In this document: positions 1-6,975 of the stretch, piece after piece
Position numbering within the stretch: the stretch's first letter is position 1
Layout of the letters: each line of letters opens with the position of its first letter
From: Candidatus Collierbacteria bacterium
Lineage (GTDB): Bacteria; Patescibacteriota; Microgenomatia; UBA1400; MFAQ01
NCBI GenBank assembly: GCA_023245265.1
Contig: JAHFKQ010000021.1
Location: forward strand, 1 to 12,089
Length of the DNA stretch: 12,089 nt
Direction: 5' to 3'
Translations under genes and position numbers: made by a program
The notes under the pieces: generated by a model
Databases searched by the model: none
Seen by the model: only the letters and a program-made list of their open reading frames with translations
Told to the model about the DNA's origin: nothing

Positions 1-2
1 TC

Positions 3-1118
3 ACCAGGATCGTAAAGGAAAAAGGGATGGATGGACTTAAAGATATTAAAGTAAAAACGGGAGTGCCAGTGGTACCGGCTTTATGTCAACGGTTAAATAA
101 CTATAAGGAGATTGTCGATAAAATGGGTTTGATTGCAGTCGAGAAAAAATATGACGGAACTAGAGTGCAAATCCACTTTAATAGAGCAAAGAACGAAATC
201 AAAACCTATACCAGGAATTTGGAAGAGTCGAGCCCGATGTTTCCCGAGTTGTTTCAAATGAAGAACTGGACTAAAGCCAAAGAGGTTATTTTGGATTGTG
301 AGGCGGTAGGGTACGATCCAAGGTCCGGCAAAATTCTACCCTTCCAGATGACCATCACCAGAAAAAGAAAGCATGAAGTAAGTGAAACAGCCAAAACAAT
401 CCCCTTGCGATTTTATGCTTTTGATATTTTGAATTTGGACGGTAAAAGTCTGATAGATGAACCTTATTTTAAGAGACGAGAATTATTAGCAAAAGTAATT
501 GGTAAAAATGACAGCTTGGTCCCGGATGAATATTTCAGAACAGATGATCCGCGCGAAGTTCAAAAAATGCATGACGAATTTTTAAAAGAAGGCTTTGAGG
601 GAGCAGTGATAAAAAGATGGGAGGGGGAGTATTTGCCCGGCCGCCAAGGTTGGAATTGGGTAAAAATTAAAGAAGCGGAAGGAACTTCGGGAAAATTATC
701 CGACACACTAGACCTTGTGATTTTGGGATATTACCTGGGTCGAGGTAAAAGAACGGACTTTGGTATTGGTGCGTTTTTGGTCGGCTTGAGAAAAGCGGAT
801 GACTGGGTATCACTGGCAAAAGTTGGTACTGGGTTGACCGATGAGGAGTTTAGAGATCTTAAAATAAGACTGGATAATAAGGAGATAAAAGAAAAGCCAA
901 AAAATTATTTAGTAAGTGGCACATTAATTCCTGATATTTGGGTCGAGCCGTCTGTGGTAGTAGAGATAGCGGCTGATGAAATCACCAAAAGTCCATCTCA
1001 TGCCGGGGGATTAGCATTGAGATTTCCGAGATTAATCAAGTTTAGAGATGATAAAGGAGTAAAAGAGGCCACTACTTGGAGAGAAGTCGAACAAATCGCC
1101 AAATTATCGGCCAATTAA
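3..1118 (+). CDS. ATP-dependent DNA ligase, archaeal-type (5' partial)
   Basis: This enzyme seals nicks in duplex DNA using ATP through a covalent lysyl-AMP intermediate. The frame is open to the left edge, so the ATG at 27 is probably internal and the N-terminal DNA-binding domain lies outside the window. Visible motifs are: motif I EKKYDGTR, with the catalytic Lys codon at 147-149; a motif III region around FYAFDIL; motif IV EGFEGAVIKR; motif V WVKIK; and a C-terminal OB-fold part ending near RFPRLIKFRDDK, which resembles motif VI. The spacing fits the archaeal/eukaryal-like ATP ligases, not the bacterial NAD-dependent LigA. Such ligases are known from some CPR bacteria, and that supports the proposed host. 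The dedA-like gene follows after 14 nt. Family assignment is confident; use as the main replicative ligase is inference. Confidence 0.93.
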   Translation, partial: TRIVKEKGMDGLKDIKVKTGVPVVPALCQRLNNYKEIVDKMGLIAVEKKYDGTRVQIHFNRAKNEIKTYTRNLEESSPMFPELFQMKNWTKAKEVILDCEAVGYDPRSGKILPFQMTITRKRKHEVSETAKTIPLRFYAFDILNLDGKSLIDEPYFKRRELLAKVIGKNDSLVPDEYFRTDDPREVQKMHDEFLKEGFEGAVIKRWEGEYLPGRQGWNWVKIKEAEGTSGKLSDTLDLVILGYYLGRGKRTDFGIGAFLVGLRKADDWVSLAKVGTGLTDEEFRDLKIRLDNKEIKEKPKNYLVSGTLIPDIWVEPSVVVEIAADEITKSPSHAGGLALRFPRLIKFRDDKGVKEATTWREVEQIAKLSAN

Positions 1119-1120
1119 GG

Positions 1121-1132
1121 TAAGATTGAGAG
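1121..1132 (+). promoter_or_regulatory. -10-like element directly upstream of the DedA gene
   Basis: TAAGAT at 1121-1126 is followed by only 6 nt before the ATG at 1133. No Shine-Dalgarno sequence is present apart from a weak GAGAG. The same hexamer at the same distance precedes the transporter at 5149. If it is used as a promoter, the mRNA would start at or next to the start codon. No good -35 is visible, so this rests on the repeated pattern. Confidence 0.35.
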
Positions 1133-1780
1133 ATGGAGATTTTAAAAATACTGCTTGATTTTTTCTTACATATTGACAAAAATTTGGCAATTGTGATTGC
1201 CCAATATGGAGCTTTGACTTACGGCATCTTGTTTACAGTCATTTTTATGGAGACCGGTTTGGTAGTGACTCCGTTTTTGCCGGGAGATTCTTTGTTATTT
1301 GCGGCCGGGGCTATGGCCGCGATCGGATCATTTAATTTGTTATTCCTTTATATTTTGATGATTTCGGCGGCGGTGATAGGTGATTCGGTTAATTATTGGA
1401 TCGGGGACAAACTGGAAAAAAAGATCTTTGATGGACGCAGTCGATTTTTTAAGAAAGAGTATCTTGAGCAAGCAGAAGAGTTTTATGCTCGACATGGAGG
1501 AAAGGCAATTGTTTTTGCCAGATTTGTGCCAATCGTTAGAACCTTCGCTCCCTTTGTGGCCGGTATCAGTAAAATGCATTATGGTACTTTCATTTCCTAC
1601 AATATAATTGGGGGGATTTCTTGGGTCTCTCTATTTTTGTTGGGTGGTTTCGCTTTTGGAAACTTCCCTATTGTCAGAGAAAACTTTCATTATTTGGCTC
1701 TTATGATAGTTGGTATCTCGGTAGTGCCTATTTTGTGGGAGGCGGGAAAGAGGCATCGAAAAAATTCAAAACGGCAATAA
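1133..1780 (+). CDS. DedA/SNARE-associated family membrane protein
   Basis: This is a polytopic inner-membrane protein of the DedA family. Members are implicated in membrane homeostasis, and some have been shown to flip undecaprenyl phosphate or other lipids. The 215-residue length is typical. Visible hallmarks are E40 with PFLPGD (47-52) in the first re-entrant region, GDSVNYWIG (83-91), and FARFVPIVRTFAPFVAG (128-144) with the conserved Arg130 and Arg136. Several hydrophobic segments follow, and the C terminus is basic (KRHRKNSKRQ). It lies 14 nt after the ligase and 11 nt before the exchanger, so co-transcription is possible, but a -10-like TAAGAT sits just before its ATG. The lipid it handles cannot be read from the sequence. 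A PAP2 phosphatase about 2 kb away makes a polyprenyl carrier plausible. Confidence 0.9.
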   Translation: MEILKILLDFFLHIDKNLAIVIAQYGALTYGILFTVIFMETGLVVTPFLPGDSLLFAAGAMAAIGSFNLLFLYILMISAAVIGDSVNYWIGDKLEKKIFDGRSRFFKKEYLEQAEEFYARHGGKAIVFARFVPIVRTFAPFVAGISKMHYGTFISYNIIGGISWVSLFLLGGFAFGNFPIVRENFHYLALMIVGISVVPILWEAGKRHRKNSKRQ

Positions 1781-1791
1781 AATAAAACGGA

Positions 1792-2784
1792 TTGAGCGGA
1801 TTGTGGTTAAATGAAGGTATGGCTTTGAATTTGATATTGGGTTTGTTTTTGATTTTAGTAATGGTGATTTCTTCCGGTGTGGCGGCAGACATTTTTGGGA
1901 AACTGTCTCATGAAATTAAAGTTAATAGACTAATCTTGGCAACGATTCTGGTAGGATTCTCAACATCATTACCGGAACTGTTCGTGGGGGTGGCGGCGGC
2001 TTTCAGAGCAGAACCACAGATAGCCCTGGGAAATATTGTGGGGGCAAATATTGCGAATTTGAGCTGGATTATTGGAGGGGCGGCTTTAATTTTTGGCTCG
2101 ATACCGGTAGTAGGAGATTTTTTACAGAAAGAACTTTGGGTGACAGCCGGCATCGCGATGGCGCCTTTCCTACTGTTAAGTGATGGTAATTTGACGAGAC
2201 TAGACGGCGTGCTTTTGATTTTTTTATATTTTTTATATGTAAATATTACGATCCGAGGAGGAAGTATGCCTTTGAAGCACTTAAAACTCTTGGGAAGAAA
2301 GAATGTGGTCCATCGATTTAAGACTAAAGTTGATCGAATCGTTCAAATCGGTTTGTTAATTTTGGCACTTGGAATATTAGCAGTGAGTGCTTGGATGTTG
2401 ATTAATCTGGCTGTCAAAGCTTCTGAGACATTAGGGGTAAGTCTTTTCTGGGTCGGGATGATGATTATCGCGGTGGGAACTACCCTGCCGGAATTGGTAT
2501 TGTCTCTCATGGCCTCGGAAAAAAGAGAAATTTCTTTAATTCTAGGTAATATTTTGGGGAGTGTAGTCGTTAATTCGACACTGATTTTGGGTATGATTGT
2601 GGTAATTAGTCCGATAAAAAATACCGATATATTGCAAAGAGGAATTGCCGGCTTATTTTTGACGATGATACTGGGACTGTTCTGGGTATTTACGAAATCA
2701 AAGCATAAATTGGAACGATGGGAGGGGGCGGTGTTGGTGGGGATTTACGCGATGTTTGTCGGACTACAGTTGATGTTAGCCTAG
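1792..2784 (+). CDS. CaCA-family Na+(K+)/Ca2+ exchanger-like protein (YrbG type)
   Basis: This membrane antiporter of the Ca2+/cation antiporter superfamily probably exchanges Ca2+ for Na+ or H+. The two diagnostic alpha repeats are both present. Repeat 1 is GFSTSLPELFVG... to GNIVGANIANL (about 55-90), with ion-site Glu62. Repeat 2 is AVGTTLPELVLSL... to GNILGSVVVNS (about 227-265), with Glu234. They are joined by a short charged loop rich in Lys and Arg, so the length of 330 aa matches the prokaryotic YrbG type without a large cytosolic domain. The start is uncertain: TTG at 1792 (TAAAAT 8 nt upstream) or ATG at 1819, neither with a good SD. The stop codon overlaps that of the convergent glycosyltransferase in a shared CTAG. 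Ion specificity is not determined. Confidence 0.9.
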   Translation: MSGLWLNEGMALNLILGLFLILVMVISSGVAADIFGKLSHEIKVNRLILATILVGFSTSLPELFVGVAAAFRAEPQIALGNIVGANIANLSWIIGGAALIFGSIPVVGDFLQKELWVTAGIAMAPFLLLSDGNLTRLDGVLLIFLYFLYVNITIRGGSMPLKHLKLLGRKNVVHRFKTKVDRIVQIGLLILALGILAVSAWMLINLAVKASETLGVSLFWVGMMIIAVGTTLPELVLSLMASEKREISLILGNILGSVVVNSTLILGMIVVISPIKNTDILQRGIAGLFLTMILGLFWVFTKSKHKLERWEGAVLVGIYAMFVGLQLMLA

Positions 2785-3653
2785 GAATTATTTTCCTCCA
2801 AACTAAGTAGAGCCCGCAGTCGATCGGTAATTTTGGTTTTTTGAGAACCCTTTTTGAAAACTTGTTTAATGATTTTGGTAATTTCGCTACTAATTCTGGT
2901 TTCTCCTTCGAGGTAACCTCCTCCCATGGGATATTCTTTGGGCTGATTTACTTTTTGATTAGTGAGATATTTTAAGTTAAGAACAGCGTATTTTTGCAGT
3001 AACTTAATTTTGCCAACTTTGCGAAAACGACGAAAAGAGTAACAAAAACGGGGTTCGTGGAAAACGCCAAACGAATAGCCTTTTTTAGAACCACGATTGA
3101 CAAAATCGGTATCTTCGGCGAAACCAACTTCGGGATCAAAACCACCAATTTTTTTGAAAATATTTTGACGACAACCAATGAGAGCACCGTAGGCGACTGG
3201 TTGACCAATTAGAGAACCGGTTTCGATAATGATGTTCATATAAGTAGCAATGGTTTTGTCGGAACCGGCCTCAGAATCCGGAACGAACCAGCAAGTAAAA
3301 AGGTCTAGGGGTCTTACATGAAGTTGGTAACGGACACCTTCCAAAAAGTATTCCGGCAAGCGATTGTCGGCGTCGTTAAAGAGAAGGTATCGACCACGGG
3401 CTTTGAAGGCGCCCTGATTCCTTTGAACCGAGACATTTTTGACCTTACTGGTAAGGATGGTAAGAGAGGGGAGTTTGTCCTTAAAAGCGAGCGACTTTTC
3501 GACTGTTTTATCTGAAGACTGGCCATCGACAATAATAACTTCAAAATCGCGGGTAGTTTGTTTGGCTAAGTCCAGGAGTAATAAAGGTAAAAACTTTTCT
3601 TCATTCAAGGCCGGAATGATAATAGAAAAGAAAGGCTTATAAGGGGCGGTCAT
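2781..3653 (-). CDS. Glycosyltransferase family 2 protein
   Basis: This GT-A-fold glycosyltransferase is predicted to transfer a sugar from a nucleotide- or lipid-linked donor. Using the ATG at 3653 (290 aa), it opens with FFSIIIPALNEE (8-19). It then shows VDGQSSDKT (42-50), a DXD-type metal site as NDAD (93-96), and GFAEDTDF (177-184) with the ED pair that commonly carries the catalytic base. No transmembrane segment is obvious, so it is probably cytosolic or peripheral to the membrane. A TTG at 3713 would extend the frame, but it overlaps the upstream PAP2 gene and adds residues unlike the family. A consensus TATAAT ends 6 nt before the ATG. Acceptor and donor are unknown; a role in cell-surface glycans is inferred from the family and from the PAP2 neighbour. 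Confidence 0.9.
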   Translation of the reverse strand: MTAPYKPFFSIIIPALNEEKFLPLLLLDLAKQTTRDFEVIIVDGQSSDKTVEKSLAFKDKLPSLTILTSKVKNVSVQRNQGAFKARGRYLLFNDADNRLPEYFLEGVRYQLHVRPLDLFTCWFVPDSEAGSDKTIATYMNIIIETGSLIGQPVAYGALIGCRQNIFKKIGGFDPEVGFAEDTDFVNRGSKKGYSFGVFHEPRFCYSFRRFRKVGKIKLLQKYAVLNLKYLTNQKVNQPKEYPMGGGYLEGETRISSEITKIIKQVFKKGSQKTKITDRLRALLSLEENNS

Positions 3654-3665
3654 GGTCTGATTATA
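3654..3665 (-). promoter_or_regulatory. TATAAT -10 element abutting the glycosyltransferase start
   Basis: On the minus strand, a consensus TATAAT (3665-3660) is followed by CAGACC and then the ATG at 3653. That places the expected transcription start on the start codon. The -35 is not convincing. No SD precedes the ATG at a usable distance, which fits a leaderless message. Confidence 0.45.
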
Positions 3666-3687
3666 TACATTTCCTGATAAAAAAGAC

Positions 3688-4251
3688 TTAAAGTAGATGC
3701 CGGGCGAATTCAATTAGGATGGGGGTAAATGAGAGTGTGGTCACCATGTCCAGAAAGTAATGCTGTCTGGTGGTCAAGGTGGAGAAACTTATGGCAAAAA
3801 GGATGCCGTAAAAAAGAGGCCAAATCTCTGGAAATTGTTGGGCCAAATAAAAACAAGCAATAAAAGAGTGTAAGACATGACCACTGGGAAGACCATTGCA
3901 ATCCCGATCGTGTCGGTAAATGAGATTAAGAAGTCGGTAGCCATGGTGGTTAAGATAATTTTCGAGTGAGGGGCGAACGACCCCATTGGGAAAAAGACGC
4001 CAAATAAGGGTGGCAAGGGAGGTAGCTAAGACCTGGGTGGCCAAAAGAGGCAGAATCCAGGGGCTTGACCATAAAGCGATAATCGAAATTGGAAATAGAA
4101 GATAGTAGCCGGCGTAGATCCAGACAGTCCAAGGTATTAATGGAATTAGGCCATCGAAACGAGTTTTGAAGCTAAATTTGGCTACCTGGCGATTAAGGGG
4201 AATGTATAAAAGATTTAGCAAAAAAAGAATAAAGACAAGAATGAGCTTCAC
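3688..4251 (-). CDS. PAP2-superfamily membrane phosphatase
   Basis: This is an integral membrane phosphatase of the PAP2/vanadium-haloperoxidase fold, a family that dephosphorylates phosphatidate-type lipids or polyprenyl pyrophosphates such as undecaprenyl-PP. The GTG at 4251 gives 187 aa; the longer frame would run into pth on the opposite strand. Visible motifs are FPNGVVRP (motif 1, with the Lys of KX6RP not in its usual place), PSGH at 122-125 (motif 2), and STLTTRQHYFLD at 157-168 (motif 3). In motif 3 the His and Asp are kept, but the usual SR pair reads ST. This variant resembles the TTKQHY-type subgroup. There are about five hydrophobic segments. The glycosyltransferase starts 34 nt downstream on the same strand. 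The substrate is inferred only. Confidence 0.82.
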   Translation of the reverse strand: MKLILVFILFLLNLLYIPLNRQVAKFSFKTRFDGLIPLIPWTVWIYAGYYLLFPISIIALWSSPWILPLLATQVLATSLATLIWRLFPNGVVRPSLENYLNHHGYRLLNLIYRHDRDCNGLPSGHVLHSFIACFYLAQQFPEIWPLFYGILFAISFSTLTTRQHYFLDMVTTLSFTPILIEFARHLL

Positions 4252-4284
4252 GAGGAGTATTATAAAGGATAGAATAGAAACAGA
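4247..4284. promoter_or_regulatory. Compact divergent promoter region between PAP2 gene and pth
   Basis: Only 33 nt separate the two start codons. On the plus strand, TTCACG (4247-4252), a 17-nt spacer and TAGAAT (4270-4275) form a plausible promoter ending 9 nt before the pth ATG. On the minus strand, TATAAT (4264-4259) lies 7 nt before the GTG of the PAP2 gene, without a clear -35. The two sites overlap, so polymerases could not occupy both at once. This is a prediction from hexamer matches only. Confidence 0.5.
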
Positions 4285-4815
4285 ATGAAAATAATTGTAG
4301 GACTCGGTAATCCGGGAAAGGAGTACCAAAATTCCAGGCATAATGTAGGTTTTGAATTTGTGGATAGATTGGCCGGAGAGGTCAAGTTTAACCTTGACAG
4401 TAAATTTGAAGCATTGGTTTATAAGGAAAAGGAGATTTTATTTGTGAAGCCCCAAACCTATATGAATGAGTCCGGGCGGGCGGTCCGAAGAATTTTTGAT
4501 TTTTTTAAGATGAATACCGACCAGATAATTGTGGTTCATGATGATCTGGATCTAAAACTGGGGGAGTATAAAATTCAAAAGGGAGTCGGTCCCAAAGTCC
4601 ACAATGGAGTAAGTTCGGTAGAAGCCAGTTTGCCCGATAAAAACTTTTTGAGGGTTAGAATCGGAGTCGATAACCGAGAGAAAACATTTTATGGTGGGTC
4701 GGGTGCGGATTATGTCTTGGGTAAATTTAGTCAAGACGAATCTGAAGTAATAGATGAAGTACTGGAAGAGGCGGCCGATGAGCTGTTGGTAGCTTTGGAC
4801 ATTGAGGAGAAGTAA
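4285..4815 (+). CDS. pth: Peptidyl-tRNA hydrolase
   Basis: This cytosolic enzyme cleaves the ester bond of peptidyl-tRNAs that drop off ribosomes, so the tRNA can be recycled. The 176-aa frame starts with the family signature MKIIVGLGNPG and NSRHNVGFEFVD, with catalytic His19 and Asn9. VKPQTYMNESGRAV and VVHDDLDLKLG (the Asp pair that positions the His) follow. In the tRNA-binding loop the usual GGHNG reads KVHNG, so the HNG core is kept while the glycines before it are replaced. The C-terminal YVLGKFSQDE helix is normal. It is the first gene of a likely four-gene plus-strand run. No SD is seen; a promoter-like TAGAAT lies 9 nt before the ATG. Confidence 0.95.
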   Translation: MKIIVGLGNPGKEYQNSRHNVGFEFVDRLAGEVKFNLDSKFEALVYKEKEILFVKPQTYMNESGRAVRRIFDFFKMNTDQIIVVHDDLDLKLGEYKIQKGVGPKVHNGVSSVEASLPDKNFLRVRIGVDNREKTFYGGSGADYVLGKFSQDESEVIDEVLEEAADELLVALDIEEK

Positions 4816-4822
4816 AAGACCT

Positions 4823-5122
4823 ATGAATAAAACAGGCTTTAGCTCGATAACGAAGATCTTGGATCGTTATGAGCTCGATGAGACAAAACAAAAAAGAATC
4901 AGTCGGGAATGGCAAGACTATGCTTATCGTTTGGCGGTGGCCCTGGACGATACGGCTCATACGGCCATTTACATGAAATTGGTGAAAGATATACCACGAG
5001 ATCAAATAGAGCGGGCGAAGAGCTTTGTGATGGATGCCGGTGCCCGTAGTAAGGGAAAAATGTTTATGTGGAAATTGAAACAAATTAAAGAAGAGGAGAA
5101 AGAAAAAACTCAAGACAAGTAA
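4823..5122 (+). CDS. Uncharacterised 99-aa charged helical protein
   Basis: I do not recognise this protein. From the ATG at 4823, 7 nt after the pth stop, it encodes 99 mostly helical, highly charged residues. The centre (SREWQDYAYRLAVALDDTAH and the DIPRDQIERAKSF region) looks like a small helical fold. The C terminus is a Lys/Glu-rich tail (EEEKEKTQDK). There is no signal peptide, membrane segment or cysteine, so a soluble cytosolic protein is expected. A GAGGAG lies 13 nt upstream, which is too far for a standard SD. The tight position after pth and before the transporter argues it is real and co-transcribed. The reading frame uses codons like its neighbours. Function is unknown. Confidence 0.75.
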   Translation: MNKTGFSSITKILDRYELDETKQKRISREWQDYAYRLAVALDDTAHTAIYMKLVKDIPRDQIERAKSFVMDAGARSKGKMFMWKLKQIKEEEKEKTQDK

Positions 5123-5148
5123 GGAGGTAAAAATAGTAAGATTAAAGT
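5121..5148 (+). promoter_or_regulatory. Unpaired perfect SD and -10-like TAAGAT before the transporter
   Basis: AAGGAGGT (5121-5128) is a perfect anti-SD complement that overlaps the preceding stop codon. No ATG, GTG or TTG lies at the normal 5-10 nt distance; the transporter GTG is 20 nt away. Between them, TAAGAT (5137-5142) sits 6 nt before the GTG, the same arrangement as at 1121. The SD may be non-functional, or the start may be a rare codon. Confidence 0.35.
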
Positions 5149-6396
5149 GTGAAGAGAAAATTCCCGCTGAATGGATTTTGGAATAACTTTTGGGGCAGAG
5201 TAGTGATGCTCTCGATAATGCTATTTTTTGTTTATCTGGGAGACGGAATTCTCAGTGACTGGGCACCATCCTTTATTCAAAGTTCGACGAAGAGCTCATT
5301 ATTGATGGGTCTTATCTTGTCATTTTCTTCCATGGTGGGATTTGGAGCGGATTTGATATTTCCACAACTCTTGAAACGAGTTAAGACGAGAAAGTTAATG
5401 TTGATGGCTATTGGCACGAGCCTAATTTTTGCGGGAATTTTGTTGTGGGCGATTGTTTGGCCCTGGCTAGTAATATTTTTAGTCGCGATGGCTGTCTGGG
5501 GCGTATATTACGAATTTTTAGGTTTTGGAGGACAACAATTTGTAGCCGAATCAATTCCTAAAACGAGCAGATCTGGCGCTTGGGCGATTATGGGCGTATT
5601 CAAAAGTTTAGCCTATTTTTTAGGTCCGATCATTGGCAGTTACATCGCCATTAACAAAGGAGATTCCTCGGCAGTACTGGTGGCTGTCTTTTCGGTTTTA
5701 ATTGGTTACGCAGTCTGGCTTTTGATGGGAAAGAATAATAGGGATATTGAAGTTGAGGAAACGCCTGAAAAAGTAAATATTAAAAATGAGATAGAACATT
5801 GGCGAGTACTTTTTTTTCATGTTTGGCCGGTGCTGACAATCAGTATTTTTATGGGATTAATAGATGCTACTTTTTGGACGACCGGGACTGTCTTGTCCGA
5901 TAATTTAGCGAGGGAAAATTGGTTAGGGGGAATGTTTTTGCCGTTTTATATGCTACCGATGGTCTTGATTGGAGTAGTAGTCGCCAAATGGGGTATCTAT
6001 CAGGGAAAGAAAAAAATGGCTGAAGTATTTATGCTCTTAGCCGGTTTGTGTTTGGCTTGTATCAGCCTGGTGAATTCGGTCTGGTTGCTTCTACTAGTTT
6101 CGTTGTTAACCGGATCAGCTCTCTCAATCGCTTGGCCCCTGACAGATGCGGTTTACTCGGACATTATTAACCGAATGGGTAAAGAAGGAAAACATATGGT
6201 CGGATTATCCAGCTCGACGATAAGTATGTCTTACATCCTGGGTCCAATATTGGCCGGGGGAATTGCCCAAATAGTGGGTGAAAGAATGACTTTTTCCGTA
6301 ATGGGAGTTTTTATGAGCATGGCCGCAATTGTTTTATTGATAGTTACCCCAAAAAAACTTAAATTACCCCAAGAAGAAATTAAAACATGGAGCTAA
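5149..6396 (+). CDS. Major facilitator superfamily transporter
   Basis: This is a 415-aa polytopic protein with about twelve hydrophobic segments in two halves. They are separated by a charged cytosolic loop (KNNRDIEVEETPEKVNIKNE, about residues 195-214), the normal MFS layout. The loop between helices 2 and 3 carries the basic KRVKTRK stretch, as in the family's motif A region, and conserved Gly/Pro helix breaks such as LGPIIGSYIA and LGPILAGGIA occur at matching places in each half. These support an MFS secondary transporter; the substrate cannot be read. The start is GTG at 5149, the first start codon after an in-frame TAA at 5143. The stop directly abuts the GTG of the next gene, so the two are probably translated from one message. 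Confidence 0.85.
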   Translation: MKRKFPLNGFWNNFWGRVVMLSIMLFFVYLGDGILSDWAPSFIQSSTKSSLLMGLILSFSSMVGFGADLIFPQLLKRVKTRKLMLMAIGTSLIFAGILLWAIVWPWLVIFLVAMAVWGVYYEFLGFGGQQFVAESIPKTSRSGAWAIMGVFKSLAYFLGPIIGSYIAINKGDSSAVLVAVFSVLIGYAVWLLMGKNNRDIEVEETPEKVNIKNEIEHWRVLFFHVWPVLTISIFMGLIDATFWTTGTVLSDNLARENWLGGMFLPFYMLPMVLIGVVVAKWGIYQGKKKMAEVFMLLAGLCLACISLVNSVWLLLLVSLLTGSALSIAWPLTDAVYSDIINRMGKEGKHMVGLSSSTISMSYILGPILAGGIAQIVGERMTFSVMGVFMSMAAIVLLIVTPKKLKLPQEEIKTWS

Positions 6397-6972
6397 GTGA
6401 GTGTTAGAATTAATTTTGAAATGAAAGATAAAATTTCCTTGCATCAAATAATTTTGTTTGGAACCTTAGCAGTGGTAGTTTTGGGAAAATTGGTGACGAG
6501 AAATTTGGCTTTGGATTTAGGAATACTTTGGTGGTTACTAGGAGCCATAATTGGCTTTATATTTGTTTTTACTGATCGTTTTGTCTACAGTTTTTTGATG
6601 AAACCGGATGAGGCTCTGGGGATACGGCTCAGAGAACTATTTGAGGGTAAACAATTCAGCGAAGGATTGATGTTGCTTCTCAATGAGAGACATGAGCAAA
6701 AAGAACTGGTGATGAGAAGTTTTCTCTTTGTGATGGTATGGCTAGTGCTGGCGTTCTTGGCAGTCACAAGCATAATCAGTCCTTTTGGTCGAGGCTTTAT
6801 GCTCGGGATGGGTATTCATTTGGTTTTTGATTTGTTATATGACTATTTTTGGAACAAGGAAAGATTTGAGCTGTGGTTTTGGCAGATAAAAAGGGTAGTC
6901 AGTCCCGAAGAAAAGCGCTGGTTTGTGATCATCGTATCCTTGGTCTTTACTCTTTTGGCCTTCAATTTTTAA
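6397..6972 (+). CDS. Uncharacterised multi-pass membrane protein
   Basis: I do not recognise this protein. It has 191 aa from a GTG that directly follows the transporter stop, or 183 aa from the ATG at 6421; neither start has an SD. About five hydrophobic segments are visible. Two are in the first 70 residues (IILFGTLAVVVLG; LLGAIIGFIFVFTD). A cytosolic charged stretch containing LRELFEGK and LNERHEQK follows, then segments FVMVWLVLAFLAV and MLGMGIHLVFDLLYDYFW, and a last one at the C terminus (FVIIVSLVFTLLAFNF). The abutting position suggests coupling with the MFS gene and possibly a partner role, but that is inference. It ends 3 nt before the -35 of the next operon. Confidence 0.75.
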   Translation: MSVRINFEMKDKISLHQIILFGTLAVVVLGKLVTRNLALDLGILWWLLGAIIGFIFVFTDRFVYSFLMKPDEALGIRLRELFEGKQFSEGLMLLLNERHEQKELVMRSFLFVMVWLVLAFLAVTSIISPFGRGFMLGMGIHLVFDLLYDYFWNKERFELWFWQIKRVVSPEEKRWFVIIVSLVFTLLAFNF

Positions 6973-6975
6973 GAT

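Noticed and set aside
2783..2797. Small hairpin AGGAA/TTCCT at the exchanger-glycosyltransferase junction
   Set aside because: Five base pairs with no T-run on either strand; likely chance in an A/T-rich overlap.
3654..3713. TTG start at 3713 for the glycosyltransferase
   Set aside because: It overlaps the end of the PAP2 gene and adds 20 residues before the normal GT2 beginning; the ATG at 3653 has a TATAAT directly upstream.
4252..4341. Longer PAP2 frame beginning at 4341
   Set aside because: It would overlap pth on the opposite strand by more than 50 nt. The GTG at 4251 starts right at the first membrane segment.
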